10,606 nt of DNA from Burkholderiaceae bacterium (GTDB lineage Bacteria; Pseudomonadota; Gammaproteobacteria; Burkholderiales; Burkholderiaceae_C): positions 1-10,606 of the forward strand of contig JANREF010000323.1 in the NCBI GenBank assembly GCA_030726195.1, in the 5' to 3' direction. Each line of letters begins with the position of its first letter. The first letter of the stretch is position 1. The notes under the pieces are model-generated. The model ran no database searches. It saw only the letters and a list, made by a program, of their open reading frames with translations, and was not told the origin of the DNA. Positions 1 through 6,947 of the stretch are shown piece by piece. The position numbers and the translations under genes were made by a program.

Positions 1-1
1 G

Positions 2-130
2 CAGCAGCACGGCGCGCAGTTTGCGTACCCCACCCACACCGTGCACATGGCCGAAACCGTGGCTGAAACTGTGACCAAACCTGTGGCAAGGCCCGAGGCC
101 AAACACATTGGTGGGCCCAGCGCTGTGTAA
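2..130 (+). CDS. C-terminal end of a probable MscS-family mechanosensitive ion channel (partial)
   Basis: An open frame enters from the left edge and ends with TAA at 128-130, giving 42 residues. The readable part contains QFAYPTHTVH. This resembles the final beta strand of the cytoplasmic C-terminal domain of MscS-type channels, where a hydrophobic strand is followed by (A/P)(F/Y)P(T/Q)xTxH. After it comes a low-complexity tail with ETVAETVTKPVARPEAK. MscS channels sit in the inner membrane and release solutes on hypo-osmotic shock. The pore helices and most of the domain lie outside the window, so the call rests on one short motif. It could be another protein with a similar end. The next gene, selD, is on the same strand but 163 nt away, behind a hairpin, so it is probably a separate unit. 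Confidence 0.5.
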   Translation, partial: QQHGAQFAYPTHTVHMAETVAETVTKPVARPEAKHIGGPSAV

Positions 131-161
131 GGTGTGTTGGGCAGCGTCGACACAGCACACC
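131..161 (+). terminator. Hairpin directly after the first gene's stop codon
   Basis: Bases 131-139 (GGTGTGTTG) pair with 153-161 (CAGCACACC) as nine pairs including one G-U, around a 13-nt loop. The stem begins at the base after the stop codon. No T-run follows directly; the next T-rich stretch starts near 205. It is therefore not a classical intrinsic terminator. It may protect the 3' end of the mRNA or mark a Rho-dependent end. Confidence 0.35.
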
Positions 162-204
162 CCTGTGACACGCACGAATTGCCGTTCATGCTGTCTGAGT
201 TTGT

Positions 205-234
205 ATTTTTTGTTTTTGTTTGTTTGTTTGTTTT
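205..234 (+). repeat. T-rich tract with (GTTT)4 microsatellite
   Basis: A run of T interrupted by single G residues includes four exact GTTT units at 218-233. It lies in the 163-nt gap upstream of selD, in a window that is otherwise fairly GC-rich. Such tracts are prone to slippage and low in duplex stability, so it could affect selD promoter strength. I see no convincing -35/-10 pair around it. Apart from this tract and the hairpin after the previous gene, the gap shows nothing else. Confidence 0.6.
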
Positions 235-293
235 AGTGTCTCTATCAACTACCGTCTGAGCGTGCGTTCAACGCGTGGTCTACCCCATTTGTT

Positions 294-1421
294 ATGACCA
301 ATATCAATACCACTCCTACTACTGGCACCCCCGCTGCCACTGCCACTGCCATTGCTGCTTCAGAGCCGCGCTTGACCTCTTTGTCACATGGCGGGGGGTG
401 CGGCTGCAAAATTGCACCGGGCGTCTTGGCCGAGATGCTCAAAGGCGTGTCCACGCAAATGATTCCGCCACAGCTGTTGGTTGGTATCGAGACGGCGGAT
501 GACGCCGCCGTGTACCAAATCAATGACGAGCAAGCCATTGTGGCCACCACCGATTTCTTCATGCCCATCGTGGATGATGCCTTCGACTTTGGTCGCATCG
601 CAGCGACCAACGCCATCTCGGATGTCTATGCCATGGGTGCCACACCGTTGTTCGCTTTGGCCCTGGTGGGTATGCCGATCAGCGTGTTGTCTACCGACAC
701 CATAGGGCGCATTTTGGCTGGTGGTCAGGCCGCGTGTCAGGATGCCGGCATTCCGATTGCAGGCGGCCACACCATCGACTCGGTGGAGCCCATTTACGGT
801 TTGGTGGCCATTGGTCTGGTGCATCCCAAGCACATCAAACGCAACGCCCATGCGCGCCCTGGTGATCGTCTGATTTTGGGCAAGCCATTGGGTGTGGGTG
901 TGCTGTCGGCGGCACTGAAAAAACAAGCACTCAGCGACGCAGGCTACGCCGCCATGGTGGCCGCCACCACGCAACTCAACAAAGTGGGGCCGGCGTTGGC
1001 CCAATTGGAGGGGGTGCACGCCATGACCGATGTGACCGGTTTTGGCTTGGCCGGCCATGCGTTGGAGATGGCGCGCGGCTCTTTGGCCAGCGTGACCATC
1101 AACTGGGGCAACGTACCCTTGCTAGAGGGCGTGGCCGACTTGGCGGCGCAAGGCATGGTCACGGGCGCGTCTGGGCGCAACTGGGCCGCCTATGGAGAGG
1201 ACGTGCAGGTGAGCGAGGCCTTGTTGACTGATGCCAATGCACGCGTGTGCGATTTGCTCAGCGACCCCCAAACCAGCGGTGGCTTGCTGGTGGCTTGTGC
1301 GCCAGAGGCCGCGCCAGAGGTGTTGGCATTGTTTCAAGCAGCTGGCTTTGATCAAGCACGAGACATTGGCGCGGTGGCCAGCCGCGGCGCTGATGGGCAG
1401 GCTTTGCTCACGGTGGCTTGA
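294..1421 (+). CDS. selD: Selenide, water dikinase (selenophosphate synthetase)
   Basis: This enzyme converts ATP, selenide and water to selenophosphate, AMP and phosphate. Selenophosphate is the selenium donor for selenocysteine and for 2-selenouridine in tRNA. The 375-residue product matches E. coli SelD along its whole length, with a 19-residue longer N-terminus. The glycine-rich loop GGGCGCK carries catalytic Cys36 and Lys39 (E. coli Cys17, Lys20), so this is the cysteine form, not a selenoprotein. The four metal/ATP aspartates are present at D70, D87 (TTDFFMPIVD), D110 and D246 (MTDVTGFGLAGH), each at the E. coli position plus 19. DPQTSGGLL follows near residue 324. The first 23 residues are Thr/Ala/Pro-rich and probably disordered. 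ATG at 294 is the only upstream in-frame start before a TAG, though TTG at 372 is possible. No clear Shine-Dalgarno is visible. No selA, selB or selU is in the window. Confidence 0.97.
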   Translation: MTNINTTPTTGTPAATATAIAASEPRLTSLSHGGGCGCKIAPGVLAEMLKGVSTQMIPPQLLVGIETADDAAVYQINDEQAIVATTDFFMPIVDDAFDFGRIAATNAISDVYAMGATPLFALALVGMPISVLSTDTIGRILAGGQAACQDAGIPIAGGHTIDSVEPIYGLVAIGLVHPKHIKRNAHARPGDRLILGKPLGVGVLSAALKKQALSDAGYAAMVAATTQLNKVGPALAQLEGVHAMTDVTGFGLAGHALEMARGSLASVTINWGNVPLLEGVADLAAQGMVTGASGRNWAAYGEDVQVSEALLTDANARVCDLLSDPQTSGGLLVACAPEAAPEVLALFQAAGFDQARDIGAVASRGADGQALLTVA

Positions 1422-1446
1422 GCAGGCTGTGGGGAGTGGTTTGAGT

Positions 1447-1466
1447 CAAGCGGTTTAGGCCGCTTG
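1447..1466. terminator. Shared hairpin between two convergent genes
   Basis: CAAGCGG at 1447-1453 is the exact inverse of CCGCTTG at 1460-1466, with a 6-nt centre, giving a 7-bp GC-rich stem. It begins 25 nt after the selD stop. Its centre contains the TAA stop of the opposing oxidoreductase gene. On the + strand it is followed by TTTG only, so the U-tract is weak. It may act as a compact bidirectional terminator, but termination is inferred from position and symmetry alone. Confidence 0.45.
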
Positions 1467-2624
1467 TTTGCCACCCACTTTGCCTGCTGTTTTCTGAGGC
1501 ATGGTTGTGAGCTGCTTGGCGATGAAACCCTTGTCGATGGCGTTCTTCCACCACCAAAACACACGCGAGCACGCAGCCCAGCGGCCCCACGTGGCCAAGG
1601 CGCGCCCATTGCCCAAATTGAGCAAGTTGAGCGTGCGCGTGGGCGGTTTGTAGGCAGTCAGCGCCGTGCTGTTGGCACTGGCAATCAAGTTCACCAACAA
1701 GGGCGGGCCTGCGCGCACGGCATACACGCCGCTGCGCGGATGGGGGTAAGGCGTATTGGCGCTCACGTCGCCTGCGGCAAACACATTGGGGTGCGAGTGG
1801 GATTGTCCGTACTCGTTCACGCGTATGTAGCCATGGTCGTTGAGCGACAAGCCAGATTGGGCCAACAGCTTGGGTGCGTGCCCACCGGTGGTGAGTATGG
1901 CCAAGTCACATTGCAGGCGCAGCCCGCCGTGCAAACTCAGCGTGTCGGCGCTTAAGCCCACGCAGCGCTGCTCTATAACTTGCACGCCCGCGCGTTTGAG
2001 CCACATGGCAGCCAAGCGTTTGGCACGCGGCGAGTAGGTGTGCATCAAGCCCCGGGCACCAGCGATCAGCGTGAGGCCCGCTTGGGTTTTGCTCGCGGCC
2101 AATGCTTTGGCTACAGCCAACACGGTTTCTACGCCCGCAGCACCGGCACCGACCACAGCAATGCTGTGTGGATGGGCACGCAAACTGGCCAAGGTAGCGG
2201 GCCACTGTTGGGCAAAGTCGTCTATGGGGCGAATGCGCATAGCGTGCTCGCCTGCGCCGGGCATGCGTTTGTCCAGCTCGTCCGGGTCCATGGTGCTGCC
2301 AATGTCTATGGACAAGGTATCAAAACTCAGGTGACGCCCGTTCTCCAGCACCACGACTTGTTTGGCCATATCGATGTGGCGTGCCGTAGATTGAATCCAA
2401 GTGGCGGGGCTGTTTTTGATCACACGCGCAACGGGCAGCTCGCATTGCGACGGCTTGTAGGTGCCGCCCATAAGGCCGGGCAGCATACCGCTGTAAATCT
2501 GCGATTCGCGCGGGCTCACCACGATCAGCTCGGCGTTGGGTGCCTGCGCACGTTGCCAATGCCTGATCACGTGCAAGTGCGCATGGCCAGCGCCTAGCAG
2601 GACGATTTTTTTGTGTGCGCTCAA
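1455..2624 (-). CDS. FAD/NAD(P)-dependent oxidoreductase, stand-alone form of the SelD-associated Ndh-like domain
   Basis: A 389-residue flavoprotein of the pyridine nucleotide-disulfide oxidoreductase/NADH dehydrogenase-like group. The N-terminal FAD-binding loop is GAGHAHLHV (residues 11-19). The second dinucleotide loop is VVGAGAAGVE (157-166). The FAD-closing motif VFAAGDVS lies at 281-288. There is no CxxxxC redox pair, so it is not a disulfide reductase. The GHAHLHV start, YSGMLPGL (44-51) and the aromatic C-terminus (WGRWAACSRVFWWWK, 346-360) resemble the N-terminal domain of known flavoprotein-SelD fusions. Here it is encoded separately and converges on selD. Its electron acceptor is unknown; a role in selenium or thiol redox chemistry is inferred. 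The start is TTG at 2622-2624: a TAA lies upstream in frame with no ATG or GTG between, and the FAD loop needs this N-terminus. The 132-nt region upstream shows no clear promoter or RBS. Confidence 0.85.
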   Translation of the reverse strand: MSAHKKIVLLGAGHAHLHVIRHWQRAQAPNAELIVVSPRESQIYSGMLPGLMGGTYKPSQCELPVARVIKNSPATWIQSTARHIDMAKQVVVLENGRHLSFDTLSIDIGSTMDPDELDKRMPGAGEHAMRIRPIDDFAQQWPATLASLRAHPHSIAVVGAGAAGVETVLAVAKALAASKTQAGLTLIAGARGLMHTYSPRAKRLAAMWLKRAGVQVIEQRCVGLSADTLSLHGGLRLQCDLAILTTGGHAPKLLAQSGLSLNDHGYIRVNEYGQSHSHPNVFAAGDVSANTPYPHPRSGVYAVRAGPPLLVNLIASANSTALTAYKPPTRTLNLLNLGNGRALATWGRWAACSRVFWWWKNAIDKGFIAKQLTTMPQKTAGKVGGKQAA

Positions 2625-2756
2625 AACTGGGGATCTCGTGACCGTTTGTGCAGCGGTTGTTGAAAGAAGTGAAAGTTATTGTGCACGTGTTTTTGCAATG
2701 AGTACTTTGAGGTTAATGGTGTATGCGGGTGTATGTTGAGCGTGCTCAGCGCGTCC

Positions 2757-3542
2757 TCAGGGTGCGCTGTGCCACTGCAAGCTGCGCACCCAGCCCAATG
2801 CAGATGCGGCCGTGTTGTCGGTGTCTGCACCGACGGCGATGGCACTCACAGGCGGCACAGTTTGGGTCTCGTCGCCAAACAAGAGCAAGAAGTCAGCACT
2901 GAGGTTGCGGCTTTGCGAGGCCCACGCCTTGCCCGCACTGTCGCCGCTTTGCAGCACCATGTAGCGCACGCGCTTGGAGTAGGGGTTGGCACCTGTGGTG
3001 CCAATGGGGTAGCGGTTGTCCCAGATGTAGCAAATGGTGGCGCCGGGCAGCTCAAAGTCGCTGTGGTTGCGCGCAATACCCAGCAACAAGCGCTCGCCCC
3101 AGGGCACGTTGGCGTCGTCGTGGTCAAAGCTCACACATACTTTCAAGGCCGCGTCGTCGCCTTCTTTGCGCTGCAAGTCGGCCTGCTGCAGCCCTTGGTC
3201 TAAGCGCCACTGCCAGCTCAGATTGGCTGCTGTCCATGGGCCTTTTTGCAACAGGTGGCCGTAGCTGCTGTTGCTTGCAATACGCACTGCTGGCGTCGAA
3301 TCGCCGGGGGTGGCCAGGGCTACATCGATGGTGGGTGCGGGTATGCCTTTGTCCGCAGGCAGTGCGACGCGGCTCCACTGCGGATTGATGTGTGCACTGG
3401 CGTCTAGCAAGGGCACAGGCTTGGAGGCACTAGGCGCTGCAGGCGCTTGTGCTTGCGCCAGCGTTTGGCTGGCGAGTAGGCTGGATATGCACAAGAGCGC
3501 GCCTGTGTGTATGCGTGTGAGCGTGTGGGCAAAGCGTGTCAT
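2757..3542 (-). CDS. DUF3047 family protein, exported
   Basis: The product has 261 residues. The first ~30 look like a Sec signal peptide: basic MTRFAHTLTR, a hydrophobic core GALLCISSLLAS, and a likely cut near A29. A periplasmic location is therefore expected. After an Ala/Pro linker, the rest carries DUF3047 hallmarks: LSWQWR (108-113), KEGDDAALKVCVSFD (126-140), CYIWDN (171-176), SRN (211-213) and the closing DTDNTAASALGWV (240-252). The family's function is not known, and the fold looks like an all-beta exported domain. The start is ATG at 3540-3542 with AGG about 6 nt upstream as a weak ribosome site. It follows the YnjF-like gene on the same strand after 137 nt, so it may be a distal member of that operon or have its own promoter. 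Confidence 0.85.
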   Translation of the reverse strand: MTRFAHTLTRIHTGALLCISSLLASQTLAQAQAPAAPSASKPVPLLDASAHINPQWSRVALPADKGIPAPTIDVALATPGDSTPAVRIASNSSYGHLLQKGPWTAANLSWQWRLDQGLQQADLQRKEGDDAALKVCVSFDHDDANVPWGERLLLGIARNHSDFELPGATICYIWDNRYPIGTTGANPYSKRVRYMVLQSGDSAGKAWASQSRNLSADFLLLFGDETQTVPPVSAIAVGADTDNTAASALGWVRSLQWHSAP

Positions 3543-3566
3543 AAGAAGCCTGTATTGAAATAACTG

Positions 3567-3596
3567 TAGTTTCGAACAATAGGGAAACTAAAAAAA
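3567..3596. other. Small inverted repeat next to an A/T run upstream of the DUF3047 gene
   Basis: TAGTTT at 3567-3572 mirrors AAACTA at 3585-3590 around 12 nt, and A residues continue to 3596. On the + strand this looks like a weak stem followed by A's; on the - strand a T7 run precedes the stem, the wrong order for a terminator of the upstream YnjF-like gene. An operator or leader hairpin for the DUF3047 gene is possible. Stem pairs are all A/T except one G-C, so stability is low. Confidence 0.25.
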
Positions 3597-3679
3597 TGAT
3601 TGGTATTGAGGTGGGGATGGGTGCGGCGATGGATAAGGTGATGGGTATGAGGATGGAGCTGCAGACGATTGCTGCGACG

Positions 3680-4378
3680 TTACAAGTCTCTGAGCCCTGC
3701 GCGTATGCGTGTGACGCTGGTGAGCATGCACAGCAGGGCAAACACGTAGGCCAGCGTTGGGAAGTGCATTGGCCACAAACACATGGCGATGAAGAACGCC
3801 AAGGTCTCGGTGGCTTCTGTGAGGCCGCCTAAAAAATAAAACGATTTGTTGATGCGCGATGGGTGCTGGGTTGGCTGCGCCTGGTCGCGCTTCGGCGCCT
3901 CTTGGTCTTGTTGTTGCTGTTGTTGCTGCTGTGGTTGTGGTTCTTCGTTGGCAGTGTGTGTGGGCTTGCTGCTTTTTTCTTGCATCACGGCGTAGGCCAA
4001 AAAGCTGGTGCCTGTCCCAATGAATGCGGCCAGCAAACATGCCGCGGGCAGCGCATTGCGCACGGGATCCGCCCATGCAAAGGCCAGTGGGATGGCGGCA
4101 TAAAACCAAAAATCCAAGGTGATGTCTAAAAAGCCGCCGGCATGGCTGGGCGTGCCCAACCTGGCCACTGCACCGTCCAGCCCATCGCACAGGCGCGACA
4201 CCAGCAGCAGCGCCAAGCCCAGCGCGTATTGTTGTTGTGCGATGGCCAGTGCGCTCAATAAGCCAATCGCCCAGCCCAGCCAGGTGAGTGTGTTCGCGGC
4301 AATGCCTGCACGGTGCAGCAGCTGCGCCGCGCCATGGATGAGTGGGCGGATGGCCTGTTGGGTGTAGCGATCTAGCAT
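3680..4378 (-). CDS. ynjF: CDP-alcohol phosphatidyltransferase family protein, YnjF-like, with polyglutamine insert
   Basis: An integral inner-membrane enzyme of 232 residues. The family swaps CMP on a CDP-alcohol (usually CDP-diacylglycerol) for another alcohol; the acceptor here is unknown. The signature is D65-G-L-D68-G69-A-V-A72-R73 followed by G81 and L84-D85-x3-D89. The spacing between AR and the next conserved G is seven residues, as I recall for this subfamily. Hydrophobic segments lie near 32-62, 86-101, 108-131 and 190-222. Residues about 134-177 are a hydrophilic loop rich in Q, E, P and K, with eight glutamines in a row at 150-157; I do not expect this in the family. After it the conserved YFLGGLTEATETLAFF resumes, so the frame is intact. 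Start ATG at 4376-4378 is chosen because it overlaps the ATPase stop by 7 nt (ATGCTAG) and the signature begins soon after; a longer in-frame extension to 4504 would lie inside the ATPase gene. Confidence 0.88.
   Translation of the reverse strand: MLDRYTQQAIRPLIHGAAQLLHRAGIAANTLTWLGWAIGLLSALAIAQQQYALGLALLLVSRLCDGLDGAVARLGTPSHAGGFLDITLDFWFYAAIPLAFAWADPVRNALPAACLLAAFIGTGTSFLAYAVMQEKSSKPTHTANEEPQPQQQQQQQQDQEAPKRDQAQPTQHPSRINKSFYFLGGLTEATETLAFFIAMCLWPMHFPTLAYVFALLCMLTSVTRIRAGLRDL
3859..3970 (-). repeat. CAA/CAG-rich low-complexity segment inside the ynjF-like gene
   Basis: In the coding strand, eight consecutive CAA/CAG codons (3908-3931) lie within a wider Q/P/E/K-rich stretch that encodes residues about 137-174 of the transferase. 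Codons are mixed rather than a pure triplet run, which suggests an older expansion or selection for glutamine. The segment lies between two hydrophobic parts of the protein and so would form an exposed loop. Confidence 0.75.
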
Positions 4379-5052
4379 GAGAAAGGCCCGCCGCTGGTGG
4401 CTTGTGTGAGGCGGGTGATGGCGTGTGCGCTGTGTGCGTCCTGCTCGTCGTGCGTGACCACCAAGGTGGGTACGCCACTGGCAATCAAGGTGCTGTACAC
4501 CCAATCGCGCAGGCGTTGGCGCAAGTTGGCGTCTAACTTGGCAAAGGGCTCGTCTAGCAACAAGGCTTTTGGCTTGGCCAGTAAAGCGCGCATCAAGGCC
4601 ACGCGGGTGCGTTCGCCGCCAGAGAGCTGGTGGGGCTCGTTGCTGGCTTTGTCTGCCATTTCAATCTGTGTCAAGGCCTGCAGCACCGCGTCGCTGCGCT
4701 CGGTTGCAGACAGCGTGTGCCCAGTGGCGGTGTCGTGCCTGGGCACGGCAAACAACAAGTTTTCAAACACGTTGAAGTGCGGAAATAGCAAGTCGTCTTG
4801 AAACAACATGCCAATGTGGCGTTGGTGCGCGGGCATGTGGTCCAGTGGCTGGTTTGCCAGCGTGACGCTGCCCACATAGCCCATGGGCGACCTGAGCTGC
4901 CCTGCAACGGCCAGCAGCAAACTGCTTTTGCCACAGCCGCTGGGCCCCATGAGTGTGTGGATGTGTGCGCTGGCAATGTGCAAGCTGATGTCACGCAGCA
5001 GCGGCTCTTGACCGGCCAGCCCAAGGGATTGGATGTGTATGTCTAGGCTCAT
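4372..5052 (-). CDS. ynjD: ABC transporter ATP-binding protein, YnjD-like
   Basis: The cytoplasmic ATPase of an importer, 226 residues. All nucleotide-binding motifs are present: Walker A GPSGCGKSS (about 36-44), Q-loop LFQDD, signature LSGGERTRVAL, Walker B ALLLDEP, D-loop KLD, and switch histidine VTHD. It therefore looks catalytically intact. Its length is close to E. coli YnjD (about 217 residues) and it is a single-domain ATPase without a C-terminal regulatory domain. Start ATG at 5050-5052 overlaps the permease stop as ATGA, and its own stop overlaps the transferase start by 7 nt, so the three are probably translationally coupled. It is expected to pair with the fused permease just upstream. 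The substrate is not known. Confidence 0.93.
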   Translation of the reverse strand: MSLDIHIQSLGLAGQEPLLRDISLHIASAHIHTLMGPSGCGKSSLLLAVAGQLRSPMGYVGSVTLANQPLDHMPAHQRHIGMLFQDDLLFPHFNVFENLLFAVPRHDTATGHTLSATERSDAVLQALTQIEMADKASNEPHQLSGGERTRVALMRALLAKPKALLLDEPFAKLDANLRQRLRDWVYSTLIASGVPTLVVTHDEQDAHSAHAITRLTQATSGGPFSC

Positions 5053-6899
5053 GTGCTGGTGGCGTTGGCTGCGCCGTGTTGTGTGTCGCGTTGTGCGTCA
5101 AGTTGTGCGGTACGTCGTGTGCTGCGTTCCTTGCGGTCATTACGTTTGGGCCAAACATTGCTCAGCGCAAACGCCATGGCAAAAGCGACCAGCGGCAAGG
5201 CGATTTGCAACAAGCCAAACGCAGAGGCGGTGTCGCGCTGCCCTCCGCTGGCCAATGTGACAGCCTCGGTGGTGATGGTGGTGATGCGGCCCGCCCCCAG
5301 CATTTGTGTGGGCAGGTATTGCGCCACGCTCACGGCAAAGCCCACGGCCCACGCGTTGAGCAAGGCGGTAAAGAGCATGGGCCATTTCACCTGCAGCAGG
5401 TAGCGCCACGTGGGCTGTCCCAAACTGGCCACCACCCATTGCAGGCGGTGGTCAAAACTGCGGTAGGCCGGGCTCACCATCAACACGGTGTAAGGCAGCA
5501 CAGCCAGTGTGTGTGCGCCGAGTACCCCAAGCCAACTGCTGTCTAGGTGGCTGGTAACGGCGGCCAGGTGTAGGCCCGACAGCCACAACACCGGCGGCAA
5601 TGCCAGCAAGGCATACAGCACGGGGCGCACAGCCAGCTCCAGTTGGCGGGGTGCGGTTTCCAGCCAAGCGACCGTCCACAGCATGGCGAGCACACTGCTG
5701 GCCAGCGCCAAGCTAATGGTTGTGCGCAGCGCCTGCGAGCTCACCAAAGCTTGCGCCCAAGCGCCCCAGTGCCATTGGCTGGGCCACACATTGGGGAAGG
5801 GCCAATACAAGGTCACGCTGCCCACGGCCAGCGCGCAGGCAATGGCTACGTAGACACAAGCCATGCTCGTCCAAGCGCCCGCAGCGGCCCACTGCCGTGG
5901 TGGCGCGTATGTGGTGTGCGGTCGGCCTGCAGGGTCTGCATGATTGAAAGCGACAAGGTGTGGCCCGCTGGTGCGCAGGCGCGTCCAGCCTTGCCAACGG
6001 CTGACGTACCACGCCACTGCCGCGCACGCCGCGCCAGTCAGTGTCAGCAGCCAGGCCGCAGCCATACCAGATGCTGCGACCTGTGGGTCTGCGTCTTGCA
6101 ACCATTGCCACGCCAGCATGGCCAAGGTGGGGGGCTGCGTTGGCCCTATGACCAATGCCATATCGACTTGACTGATGCCGTATGCAAACATGGCCATGAG
6201 TGGCCAACTGAGCTTGGGCAGCAGCAAGGGCCACATGGCCCGTTGCCAAGCTTGCTTGGGGCTGTAGCCCAAGCTGGTTGCCGTGGTCATGGCGCGCAGC
6301 AAGGTGTGTTGCAAATCGGGGCGCTGTAGCAAGGCCGCTAGGCTCCACAGCAAAAATGGCAGCTCTTTACCAATCAACACGGCGATGAGGCCTATGCCCC
6401 ATGCGTCGTTGACCAGCGGCCAGTCTGGTGGCCACTGCCAGCCTGTGAGGCTTGGCGAGATCATGCGTATGAGCCAGCCGCTGGGTGCGACAAGCCATAC
6501 CACGCCTAGAGCAAACGCCACGTGGGGCATGGCCAGCATGGCGGGTATCCAACGGGTAAAGCGTTGCCAAGCCTCGTGGTTTTGACCCTGCGCGACCCAC
6601 AAGTGAAACACCAACCAGCGTGCCAGCCACACACATGCAGCCACCGACAACAAGGCGCTGGCGAGGCTGAGCGCGAGTGCGGCCGCAGTGCTGGGGTGGG
6701 CCAGCAAGGCCTGCCACGGCGCTGCAGACAAGGCATTGCGCACAGCATGACCCAAGGCTGCCGCCACGGGCACACCTAGCATCAACACCAACACTGCAAG
6801 CAATGGCCACAAGCCGCGGGCTTGCGCGCGGGTGCGCGCTTGAGCTTGATTGCGCAAGTGTATTGGGCGTGGCTTACCTGAGCGGGTCGTGTGCGGCAT
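5049..6899 (-). CDS. ynjC: ABC transporter permease, two fused membrane domains, YnjC-like
   Basis: A 616-residue inner-membrane protein with two tandem copies of the binding-protein-dependent permease domain, so one chain can form the whole translocation path. Each half has an EAA-type coupling loop that docks on the ATPase: TTATSLGYSPKQAWQRAMWP (about 205-224) and VVASLGQPTWRYLLQVKWP (about 489-507). Hydrophobic segments are spread over 30-50, 72-100, 115-137, 168-192, 228-250 and 278-298 in the first half, and 340-362, 391-412, 424-448, 455-476, 510-528 and 560-582 in the second. It is about 100 residues longer than E. coli YnjC (about 511, from memory). Much of the excess is a basic N-terminus, the linker near 300-338, and a polar C-terminal tail rich in R, D, Q and T. 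Start ATG at 6897-6899 lies 48 nt after the binding-protein stop; no strong Shine-Dalgarno is visible. Confidence 0.92.
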   Translation of the reverse strand: MPHTTRSGKPRPIHLRNQAQARTRAQARGLWPLLAVLVLMLGVPVAAALGHAVRNALSAAPWQALLAHPSTAAALALSLASALLSVAACVWLARWLVFHLWVAQGQNHEAWQRFTRWIPAMLAMPHVAFALGVVWLVAPSGWLIRMISPSLTGWQWPPDWPLVNDAWGIGLIAVLIGKELPFLLWSLAALLQRPDLQHTLLRAMTTATSLGYSPKQAWQRAMWPLLLPKLSWPLMAMFAYGISQVDMALVIGPTQPPTLAMLAWQWLQDADPQVAASGMAAAWLLTLTGAACAAVAWYVSRWQGWTRLRTSGPHLVAFNHADPAGRPHTTYAPPRQWAAAGAWTSMACVYVAIACALAVGSVTLYWPFPNVWPSQWHWGAWAQALVSSQALRTTISLALASSVLAMLWTVAWLETAPRQLELAVRPVLYALLALPPVLWLSGLHLAAVTSHLDSSWLGVLGAHTLAVLPYTVLMVSPAYRSFDHRLQWVVASLGQPTWRYLLQVKWPMLFTALLNAWAVGFAVSVAQYLPTQMLGAGRITTITTEAVTLASGGQRDTASAFGLLQIALPLVAFAMAFALSNVWPKRNDRKERSTRRTAQLDAQRDTQHGAANATST

Positions 6900-6947
6900 T
6901 ACAAGGTGTCTACAGACCAGTAGCCGTAGGGGCCTTGTTGGCCATGT

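Noticed and set aside
398..410. Possible selenocysteine codon in selD
   Set aside because: The catalytic position reads Cys36 in GGGCGCK with ordinary cysteine codons, and I found no in-frame TGA in any of the real genes.
384..1058. 224-codon open frame antisense to selD
   Set aside because: Covers the conserved core of selD in antisense; no domain is recognisable.
1980..2597. 205-codon open frame antisense to the oxidoreductase
   Set aside because: Shadow of a gene with both dinucleotide-binding motifs; the translation has no domain.
3540..3590. Minus-strand promoter for the DUF3047 gene (TTGTTC with a hexamer 17 bp on)
   Set aside because: The second hexamer (AATACA) is a poor -10 match, so I cannot support it.
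3588..4484. 298-codon open frame on the minus strand overlapping the YnjF-like gene in another frame
   Set aside because: The translation is rich in R, H, T and P and has no motif; the neighbouring frame carries the full CDP-alcohol phosphatidyltransferase signature.
4379..4504. N-terminal extension of the YnjF-like protein by 42 residues
   Set aside because: It would lie entirely inside the ATPase gene, reads as R/H/T-rich sequence, and the ATG at 4376-4378 gives a standard start and a typical stop-start overlap.
6931..6943. GGCC-TTGTT-GGCC stem in the 48-nt gap between the ynjB-like and ynjC-like genes
   Set aside because: Only four base pairs and no T-run; common by chance at this GC content.
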